Of a stretch of DNA of 60,937 nucleotides, positions 47,350-56,253 are shown in pieces. Source of the stretch: Chromera velia. Lineage: Eukaryota; Sar; Chromeraceae. Position numbers and translations under genes: made by a program. Numbering within the stretch: the first letter of the stretch is position 1; every line of letters begins with the position of its first letter. Under the pieces are notes generated by a model, which was not told where the DNA came from, did not search any database, and worked only from the letters and a program-made list of their open reading frames with translations. The stretch lies in NCBI GenBank assembly GCA_018398765.1, contig JAHBMJ010002880.1:3353-64289 (forward strand), in the 5' to 3' direction.

Positions 47350-47688
47350 GTGTGTTCTCTAATCATGCCTACAGTTTATCCATCGGCTTGCAAGGATCAA
47401 CGTAATACTACGATTAATTGGTATGCTGATTTCGAGCTATTAATGTTTAGCTCGGCGTGTATGCGAAGCTTCAGTCTCCGACGGTTTTTCGCATGCATGC
47501 GTTTTAAATTTTGTATGTCATGTAATTAGCATGTATTCGATAAATTCCAATTGAATCAGACAGCAGCCTGTTGGATTGTACTGGATTATAGTAGATTGAC
47601 TGTGTGCTCCTACTAACACATTTGTGCACAGACAACATAGGATCTCAGCTGTTGGAAGAGACTTTCAATTTCCTAGAATCTCCATAAT
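47350..47688 (+). repeat. 3' pseudo-LTR of segment A
   Basis: It is about 339 bp, following the RT 3' untranslated region, and ends AGAATCTCCATAAT. It is a direct copy, in element orientation, of the 5' pseudo-LTR of segment B (55694-55367). Confidence 0.8.
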
Positions 47689-47909
47689 AGCTCGAAATCA
47701 GCATGCCAATTAATCGCAATATTACGTCGATCCTTGCAAGCCGATGGATAGACTGTAGGCATGATTAGAGAATACACCTAGTGTCCCGTGCGCGACGCCC
47801 CTCCGTATCCATACCGCTGTCTTTTGTCTATCGCTGACGGTTCTCAGGTATACTTGCGGAAGCAAACGACAACAAAAGGCTATAACATTAGAAATCAGTC
47901 ATATGTAGA
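47689..47909 (-). repeat. Truncated 3' end of segment B joined tail-to-tail to segment A
   Basis: The first about 100 bases of the pseudo-LTR and the 3' untranslated region are kept. The rest of the pseudo-LTR is missing where it abuts segment A, so A and B form a large inverted repeat centred near 47689. Confidence 0.75.
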
Positions 47910-49632
47910 TTATTTTAGAACAAAACAAAGAAAGGACAAACGCGCCTTCCAAAGAGAACGAAGACCATCATCACTAGTCTGACGGACTGTAGACATGAAC
48001 AAATCAAGTAAAAATGAAACAGGCCATCTCAGAATATACAACTCCAAAAATAGAAAAATGAGTTCGTCAACCAGGACAACTGCAGGTGCATTACAAGAAA
48101 GAAGTGTCCGGATAAGATGAGAGGATATTAGGCCCTTCTTAGCCAAAACAGAAGGAACACAGGAGAAAGCATGTATCAAACGTATTCTACGAAGTGAAGG
48201 TAGGTTAGGAAAAGACGACCATCCTCCAGAAATAGGCAACACAGAAAAAGCAACCAAATTACGAAAGAAATTAAGAAGAACATCATGGTTAGGATTAACA
48301 GTAGTAAAAAGCAAAATCGAAGGAGATTCCAGTAAAGAGAAAAGGTGCAAACCAAGCATGTAGATCCCTTTTGACGTTCTAAAATGCACGCAGGACGGTA
48401 GAAGTCTTCCTCAAGTAACTTTTCCATTATGGAGTCATTCAGTACGTTACTCATACCACAGTCAGACCTAAAAACAATCGTTCTATCGCCCATGTATCTC
48501 TTTGTCATCCATTTCTCCCCTCCCCATAAAGGCTTCAATCTTATCAATGCAACAGAGTATTCTTTCCATGCAGCAAAAAATTGGGCCCCACCAGGAGAGC
48601 AAGGACTCCCTTGAGGAAAACCTTCATGCTGTCTAACCATCTTCTCTCGAACCCGAATTACATTCAAAACAAAATTAAGATTAATTATACGAGCCAGCAT
48701 ATCAAAAGGGCAAGAAAGTGCATTCGCATAATTGCAGTGGGAGGATAAAAAAGCAACAGGTTTTAAGTAACGTCTCCGAGAATACCACTTCTCTCTCACC
48801 CTCTCCCAGACCTGCCTCCTTAATACAAAAAGACTTATGGGTGGGAAACATCTAGGGGCAACATAACAAAACGATATTTAGAGGAAGAATAAATGAAATG
48901 AACAAAGTTATTCAAACAAGAAATGAAATCAGCTCTGGGTAGAGAACAAAAAAATGCTTTCAAATTGATGTCGTCCACCAGCAGACCAAGTCCACCCCGA
49001 GGCCAATACGAATTAGAAGAAAGATAAGAGCCACAATCTGCAAGTCTCCCAAATCCTGAATTAAAGATCCCAACCTTATCTTGAAAAGCAAAGACAGAGT
49101 CAAAGTCACAATGCGGTGAAAAGTAAGAAAGACAGCTATTCAAAGCCTTACAAAGGAAAGAAAAAATCTCACGTCTGGCGTGCCTCTTGTAAGATACCAA
49201 TGGCTTGTACTTCAAAGAGGACCAAGACTCAAGGAGATCCCCCTCAACTCCCCAAGACTTACATTTCACCCAAAGGATCCCAATCCCAAAGTGGTGTTTC
49301 TTCCTGTCGAATGTCTTGAACTGATTAAAAAAAAACACCCATGCATCGTTTTTATTCGGAAAACCATTCTCCAGAAGGTCCAGAGAAGCAGAAAACTCAC
49401 CCTCCCCAATTTTTTCATAAGAAGAATCAAAAAGAAAAGCTCTCATCACTGCCTCAATATATCTCTCTTTACAAAAAAAAGCCAGATCTCCTCTGGCCTT
49501 GTTAACTGGCACAACCGCTAGAGCAGTCAATAACCTTTTTATTGCCACAGACTTCCTTGGGATGGCCGGCCCCTTTCTCATTTGCCTGAGCACACAAAAG
49601 CGTTGAAACCCACCGCTCCCGAAGGTCGGCAA
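47910..49632 (-). pseudogene. PLE reverse transcriptase (segment B), active site mutated
   Basis: The same RT blocks as segment A occur in reverse orientation, with three frame breaks. Motif 1 reads VPVNKARGD (Asp to Asn). The catalytic block reads RYMGDRTIVF near 48490, so the first Asp of YMDD is Gly and the enzyme would be inactive. The C-terminal thumb-like region (VLPISGGWSSFPNLPSLRR, VLAKKGLISSHLIRTLL) is open to 47910. Confidence 0.78.
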
Positions 49633-50029
49633 TCATTGCAGGAGCTAGTGCAGGAGACAAGACCCCTTTCATCAACCTGCCTCTTGTATTCTCCCTCCCC
49701 CTCCTCCTTCTCATTGTCCTCCCTAGACCAACCTCCTCCCGAGTGCCACCATCAGAAGTGAGAACAGAACGGAGGAAAGACTCAATACCTTTCGAAACAA
49801 CATTCTATGCACCAGTGTTAGGCCATAATTTGGCCTTGGAAGAAAAGTGAGGGGGAAGAGAGAAGAAAGATCTAAGAGAGGAAGACGCAGATAGTAGATA
49901 ACACACATGACCATCAAGCAAAGGAAGATCAAATAGTTCCACAATTTCTATACAACGATACGACGATCCACAAGAAGAACCTTCACCCCCTCCTCCTTCC
50001 CCACAAATCCCATATGTATTATCCAAAGT
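49502..50029 (-). pseudogene. PLE linker region (segment B)
   Basis: It continues the endonuclease frame after a TAA at about 50030. The CxC block reads SSCGSSYRCIEIVELFDLPL, so one Cys of segment A is Tyr here (TGT to TAT). The TAG after NTGA is shared with segment A. RERWVST follows, with TGG where segment A has TAG. The frame overlaps the RT frame by about 130 bases (49502-49632). Confidence 0.65.
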
Positions 50030-50965
50030 TTATTGAAGATCAGTCAGCTTTGTAAGGAGAAGGCGAAGCCTCACGTTTAACAACGGAGACACAGTTTTCC
50101 TTATCTCCTCAAACATAGCAAAATAAAAAGATCGGAAAAAAGATAAGTTAGCGAGGGGCACCCAAATCGTAATCAGCTCCCTTCTAAGCAAAGTCGCTGC
50201 TGACCAGCCATTCAACTCGCATATTCGTCTCACATTCAAGTCAAAAGTTGCCCTCCCTCCCCCAAGAATCCCGCCCCTGGGCATCATGCATATACATGCA
50301 CTCAGATCATTCTTCGTCGCATCAAATGAACAAAGAGACGAATCGGGAAGGACCTTCTTGAATAATGCAGTCAGCAGTCGTGCACAAAAAAGAGAAATCA
50401 CGTCCCTTTCCCCTCTCTTCGCCCCCACACCCTCTTCGCCAATGACCCTGTAGAGGAAAAGAGAGCGAGATTGGAAAATGCCTCCTTTATCAACTCCTCC
50501 CGCCAACTTCGACATGTGAACAGAAGATTCAAGTCTCCTCCTCAGACTTGAAACCCTGTCACTATACCTGCACGCAATTGAGTGAACATCCCTTTTATTA
50601 GGGTCCCTCAAATTACGCACCGGGTCATTCTTGAATCTCCTCAACACACTAACGATATTCCATGTAGGTTTGTATGCACAAATACATAAGTACTCCATCA
50701 TGCGCAAATTCATCTGACCACCCCCAATCTTTACAATAGGAAGGATAACAAAGAGGCCGTGTCTGGAAGGATCAGCAGACAAAACCGAATAGAAGTGATG
50801 TACATACCCACGACCCATCTTATTACATTTTCTCCCAACGCGACATGGTTTTAATGCACTCATGAGGTGCTGAAAGAACCGATCAAGCGCTCTACTAACG
50901 GTACTTCCAATATAAAAGCCTCTCTTCCATCGTGACGAAATCAAATATATTACTCCCTTGTCCCA
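50030..50965 (-). pseudogene. N-terminal GIY-YIG endonuclease of the PLE (segment B)
   Basis: After an in-frame TGA the frame reads WDKGVIYLISSRWKRGFYIG then STVSRALDRFFQHL. This gives the GIY and YIG strands, the catalytic Arg and the following His. Later MMEYLCICAYKPTWNI supplies the metal-binding Glu and the Asn typical of the fold. No CCHH residues lie between GIY and YIG, as reported for Chlamys-type elements. The domain precedes the linker and RT, the reverse of canonical Penelope. Family knowledge: this nuclease nicks target DNA to prime reverse transcription. Confidence 0.82.
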
Positions 50966-51049
50966 TCATGATGCATCCTCTCCCACCCCAGTACAAACAT
51001 CCTTGACCTCTCTCAGAAAGGAAGAATATTTCGTATCAGACAGACCCAA

Positions 51050-51795
51050 CTATGTAGAAGCAGCCAGCGAATGGGAATATACAAGTCTCTTCAAACATTT
51101 CTGACCAAACCCTCTCTTAAAAACAGTCTGAAGCTTGCAAGAAGGATTTATCACATCCTCAGGGGACGCAGGCATAACATAGGGAGTGTATGAAGGTGGC
51201 TGTGTCGTCTGAATAACAAAAACCGTCGTTAACGGGCAATCGTATCTGTAAATCTCCGATACGCAAACAGGACAGGCTTGAACTGCATGTAGTACATGAA
51301 GGGATACAACAAACATCCGCACCCCAGCCAATCTGAGGGAAAGACGATCAAGGTCAAACTCCACTTTCTCTCTCACACTTTCCCTGCCAAAACCCCTTCC
51401 ATTCCCTGTATCCTTCCCAATCACTCCAACCAGTTCCCTCACTTCCTCATACAATTTATCAGACAAAGACAACAAAAAAGAAGAATCAAAATTAATTTGA
51501 ACATTCAACTGACCACTGCTCCTCCCGATATGCTCCTCAATCTCTAGTCAATCAGGTCCCATCTGGCGACCTCCCATTCCCTTCCCCCCTTCTCCCTCCT
51601 TCTCTTGCTGCAGACAGAGAGCCTCAACCCTCTTCTTCTGTATGATGAAAGCATAAACGAGTTCCAGAAGGTCACAGCCCTCCAGATCCCCGTCCACTGC
51701 ACTGTCCCTCAGCGCTGAGATCATCTCCTTCCTCACCTGGCCCCGCCGTGTTTCACTGTACATGACAGACACCATCAGTCTGGTATCATTTATAC
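51050..51795 (-). pseudogene. PLE region upstream of the endonuclease (segment B)
   Basis: One frame, in register with the endonuclease, holds DLEGCDLLELVYAFIIQKKR, a TGA at about 51545, then KLYEEVRELVGVIGKDTG and a CPVCVSEIYRYDC block, and a TAG at 51050. The TGA after the Gly-rich GGRQ stretch is present in segment A as well. The paired Cys may bind zinc, but no family is recognised. Confidence 0.55.
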
Positions 51796-52159
51796 ATAAT
51801 GGAGATTCTAGGAAATTGAAAGTCTCTTCCAACAGCTGAGATCCTATGTTGTCTGTGCATAAATGTGTCGGTAGGAGCACACGGTCAATCTACCATAATC
51901 CAGTATAATCCAACAGGCTGCTGTCTGATTCAATTAGAATTTATCGAATACATGCTAATTACATGACATACAAAAAACGCCTGCATGCGAAAAACCCTCG
52001 GAGACTGAAGCTTCGCATACACGCCGAGCTAAACATTAATAGCTCGAAATCAGCATGCAAGTTTGGTTAGGCAATCGGAAGACAGCCGAGCCACAGTTTT
52101 GCTAATCGCCGCCAACAACCATCACCCACCCCTCGCACACCCAGCCCCTAAAAAATAAA
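51796..52159 (+). repeat. Pseudo-LTR insertion inside segment B
   Basis: Segment A is uninterrupted at the matching place (CATCCATACATTCTTGCC in reverse). Segment B has about 364 extra bases there: a pseudo-LTR starting ATAATGGAGATTCT plus about 100 bases of unrelated sequence. It runs opposite to segment B and splits its coding region. Confidence 0.7.
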
Positions 52160-53524
52160 ATTCTTGCCAGAGTTTCCCCCCCAAACCTCCATTCTTCGAT
52201 TGTCGATACACCGGAAGGTCTACCAGTGTCTCGTATGCGATCCTCCCACCTACCATTAGCACATTTGGGGGGAAGATTTGTATTCCATTCATTGTGGGCC
52301 TGTTTCTCCTGGCGGACGATGGTCTGAAGGGCGTCACAGCTCTCTTTCACATCTGCTGACCCTCCCCCTCTCTCTCCCCCATAGATCTTGGGGTCACGAA
52401 CCCCGAGTCTGTCATTCCCTGCTTCCCCTCAGAGGAATGTGCTAGGGAATGCGTTACCTGCCTCATTCGCTTAGGTGACCCTGTCCCTGCCTATCTACCA
52501 AAGCCATCCTGCATCCCTCCCCCCCCCACCTCGTTCGCCCCTGTATTGCCGTTCATTCTCGGGTTTCCACGAGGTACCATCAGGCTAATTCCCCCATCCC
52601 TCTTCTTCCTATCATTCATCCCTCTGTTCACCATTCCATCCCCCCCAGTCTGGCATACATCTACCCCTGTGTTTGGAATCCCCTTCTCCATCACCCCAGG
52701 GCCATCTACATCTACGTCCTCAACTGTGATCCCCCCTGATTGGATATCATAGGTCGGGTACATAGAATGTTTCCCACCCATTGGCCCACTCACCCCCCTT
52801 TCCCGGGTTTTCTTTATCTCTTTCTGAAGACGAACAACCCGCCTATGAATTTCTATGACTCCATGCTCTTTTACCATCTCCGCCACTGAGCACAACATCT
52901 CACACACCACATCTACCTGTGCCTCCGCTTTGACAGCTATATGTTCAGTGGCCAGGTGTGTGTTAATGTATACAGCCCCCTCATTTTTCACTTTGTTCGT
53001 CAGCCTCCGGGTGTATTCTCTGTATTCCATTCTCTTCTGTATCATCACATACTCCCTTCTGGATTTTAAGAACACCCCGTTGAGCGGCATCTGAAGCATT
53101 GGCATCAACATCCCTTCCACCATCTCATCACATGCTTCCTTCACCTCCATCATTCCGATATGTGCCTTTTCATTTATCTTTCTCCCCTTCTTCATTTTTC
53201 TTGACGGCACAATCAGCCTATCGTATGCCTGTTTATTCATTACCTCCACCTTTATTGAAGACTCAAGGGCATCCTTGTTCATGGCTTTCAAATTCGCAGC
53301 GTCTGCCACCCTCATCTTCACCAGAACCTATTCTGTCATCCCCGTCTTCTTTGTATCGAGCGTATTGACGATGACCTCGTCTGCCTTCAGCTCATGACCC
53401 GGTAGATATGGTTTCACAACCATTCTATCTGGGATCCTCTTCCTTAGCTTGACCATTCTCCTCGTATCCGGGGGCGCTTCTTCCACTTCCACCTGACCGA
53501 GCCGTTCTTTCACTGACTTATACA
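52160..53524 (-). pseudogene. PLE N-terminal coding region (segment B)
   Basis: It runs from YKSVKERLGQVEVEEAPPD through TAG (53328-53330) to VLVKMRVADAANLKAMNKD and on to GGGGMQDGFGR (stop near 52491), then in a shifted frame to the pseudo-LTR insertion. It is cut at its start by the nested element. It is highly similar to segment C and, for its later part, to the start of segment A. Confidence 0.65.
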
Positions 53525-55230
53525 ATTAGTGTTACCCTAGAAATCGCGTTACTTCAGACAGCTGTAACGTATGTCCTAACCGTCTCCGCACTGTGCTAGT
53601 AGGTGGCAGCACTGTGTTCAGTGGAAGAGCGGTCCTTCTACTCGAAATCTCACATGCCTGTATCTCAGTACGCATGTATAGATAGACGGATGCATGCCAA
53701 TTCGATGCCAAATACACGTACGGCGTGAAAAATCAATAAATCTCGGCATGGCTCAAACACCATCCCGTGAACGATCGGTCGCGTGCACAATTTAAAATCG
53801 TCCTGGCACAAGCCGCAGTACCAATGCGCACACTCTTAATCCTGACATGCCAGACGAGCCACCGCAATTCTAACACATAACATCACGCGCGACCCCCCCC
53901 TTTGGTCTCGCCACTGTCTTTTTTCTATCGCTTCTGGCTCTGTGTGCTACGTAAAAGAGACGTTCGATCGAAGATCAATAGGACAAAAAGAATCGAAATA
54001 AAGAAGATACACATGTAAACATATTCAATACATCGTTGGCCTAAAGCGCTCCAGAAACGCAATCTCATTCAACCATCCTTCAATCAGATCTGTGCTGGCC
54101 GTACGGACCAAAACACGCAAATATTGTTCCTTAAGAAAATTAAAAGGCCATCGCAAGGACAGTAATTCAACAAACATTAATGATAACTCCTTTACCATCA
54201 AACAGGTGGGTAGATTTGTGGATAAAAGCATTCTTGTAACGTGACCGCATATCAGACCTGAACGCGCAGAGCGGCTGACCATACACGCATTCCCATGATT
54301 CAGAACGAAACGGGAACGCAAATAAACCGAAGAATGTAACGATAACTCACTTCCATGTGGAGTTTCCAAAGACCCATCAATGAAAGGGGAGAAAACAGAT
54401 CTATTCAGATTCTTTGGAGAGAACAGAACAACTTCTGGGGCACTCTCGAGACTGATTCAGAAGAGAGAGAGACCTAAAACCTCCTTCCCACACTGTCTCT
54501 CCAAAACACATATATCATAGTAGAAATCATAGCGCTGTAGTGAAAGCGTAAAAGGATCGTTTCCAAGAAAATTGGGAGCAACAGAACGAGCCATCCACGT
54601 CCGATCGTCCATGTATCGCCTCATGAACCATTTAGAGGACTACCATGAAGTGACATTCAGGAGAAGTGCTTTCTGATATTCCTTCCATGCAGCATAAAAA
54701 CGCGCGCCCCCAGGTGAACATGGACTCCCTTGCAGGAATCCCTCCACCTGAGCAACCCTCTCCCCCAACACCCGGATAGTATTTGAATTAAAGTTAACTC
54801 TAATTAAATCATACAACAAACTCAACGGAACACAGGTAGCATGTGCATGGTTTGCGTGTGTGGAGAGGAAAACCTCTTGTTTCTTCTTCACACACCTTGT
54901 GAGCCACGCCTCCCCGACAGCCGGACCCGCACTCTTCATGAAAACAGACCCCCCCTTTCTCACCACAGCAAAACGATGCCTGGAAGAAGAAGAAAGAAAA
55001 CAAACCAAAGCATCGAGAGAAGACAAAAAGTCAGCTCGGGGTAACGACGGAAAGTACGCCTTAATGTCATCCACCGCAATTGCAACCGAACCTATCGGCC
55101 AGCTCGGTAAGGCATGCATAGACGACGCCCTGTCTGCAACCTGTCCGAACCCAACGTTGAAGCCACCCAACATTTCTTGAAACTGGAAAACAGAATTCAA
55201 ATCACAATGTGATGCAAAAAATTTCAAGAG
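53525..55230 (-). mobile_element. Nested 5'-truncated PLE copy with TATACA target duplication
   Basis: It is 1706 bp, inserted in the N-terminal coding region of segment B and flanked by TATACA on both sides (53519-53524 and 55231-55236). Segment C shows the empty site. The insert starts mid-RT (KFFASHCDLNSVFQFQ), then has DDIKAYFPSLPRADFLSSL, QGSPCSPGGARFYAAWKEY, a TAG, RYMDDRT near 54617 and further stops. It is a related but clearly different subfamily. Truncation at the 5' end plus a short duplication is what target-primed reverse transcription leaves. Confidence 0.82.
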
Positions 55231-55366
55231 TATACATCTCCGAGTCCTTCAAGTGCCTAAGAATCAGTCTACCAGGACAGCAGAGAGACTAGACTTCACT
55301 GTATACACGTGACGGTCTATAGAATTCCGAGGTTCAAGGCAAAGAGCCAACCCGGAAAAAAAATTT

Positions 55367-55694
55367 ATAATGGAGATTCTAGGAAATTGATAGTCTCTTC
55401 AAACAGCTGAGATCTTATGTTGTCTGTGCACGAATGTGTTGGTAGGAACACATGGTCAATCTACCATAATCCAGTACAATCTAACAGGCTGTTGTCTGAT
55501 TCAATTGGAATTTATCGAATACATGCTAATTAAACGATATAAAAAAAATGCATGCATGCAAAAAACTTCGGAGACTGAAGCTTCGCATACACGTCGAGCT
55601 AAACATTAATAGCTCGAAATCAATATACCAATTAATCGCAGTATTACGTTGATCCTTGCAAGCCGATGGATAGACTGTAAGTATGATTAGAGAT
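55367..55694 (-). repeat. 5' pseudo-LTR of segment B
   Basis: It is the most complete copy, about 328 bp, followed in element orientation by the 5' untranslated stretch (55366-55237), which is also present in segment C (43593-43480). Confidence 0.8.
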
Positions 55695-56253
55695 GCCAAG
55701 ATTGTCTATTTTCTGAACCGCTACTGCAGGACAACGTTTGATACATGCGGGGGCTTATAAATTGTGACACACTCTGATTTTGGTGAGTGCCTCGAAAAGT
55801 TCGGCCGAACTTTATGCTGGTTCAAACTAGCTCACGCGATATTGGTGCCAATATCCGGAATGTTTATGCGGACGTCCACGATTCTGGGGCCTCTTATGAT
55901 ATTAATAAACCATTGAAGTAGTAACTGAGCTGCGCTCCAATTGTTGATTGAGGTTTTTGTTATGCATGCCGCGTCCCCGTGTATGACCACTCCAATTTAA
56001 TTAGCTTACTCAGCTCCGTGCGAGCACCGACAAGTGACCCCGTAAAGCACATCTGAGGGGCACTTACGCTATTGATTCCTTTTCACTGAGTTGGCTTTCT
56101 GGAGCTCGAAAGTGATAACTTTCATTAACCGTCTGCTTTGCACTGCAGTAAGGAAGAGAACGTCCATAGCGGGTGGTTAAGACAGCCATGGCCTGGAGGC
56201 CCGTTGTTGTTTTGCACTGATCGATCGATCGAGCCTCCCTCTCTAGCTGTGCG
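55695..56253. other. Intergenic region upstream of the CBM20 gene
   Basis: It contains the third copy of the short interspersed repeat at 55946-55987 and otherwise no supported gene. The promoter of the CBM20 gene should lie in its right part; no motif is assignable. Confidence 0.4.
55946..55987 (+). repeat. Short interspersed repeat, member 3 (end fragment)
   Basis: Forty-two bases are identical or nearly so to the start of the copy at 12303, from GATTGAGG to CCGTGTATGA, and then diverge abruptly. Confidence 0.75.

Larger units (their letters stand above)
42707..55694. mobile_element. Nest of Penelope-like retroelements (permuted GIY-YIG/RT type)
   Basis: Four related pieces form the nest. 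Segment C (-, 42707-43836) has the 5' end and the N-terminal coding part. Segment A (+, 43837-47688) runs from the later N-terminal region through RT to a 3' pseudo-LTR. Segment B (-, 55694-47689) is a longer copy holding the endonuclease. A nested 5'-truncated relative lies at 53525-55230. Deduced order in the full element: pseudo-LTR, N-terminal region, GIY-YIG endonuclease, Cys-containing linker, RT, pseudo-LTR. Naiad and Chlamys Penelope-like elements are described with this permuted order and a CxC linker. All copies here are damaged. Confidence 0.82.

Noticed and set aside
42707-55694. Interpreting the repeated 330-bp sequences as true LTRs of an LTR retrotransposon
   Set aside because: There is no integrase or gag, the RT is Penelope-like with GIY-YIG, and the copies occur in partial and inverted arrangements. 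Pseudo-LTR is the better term.
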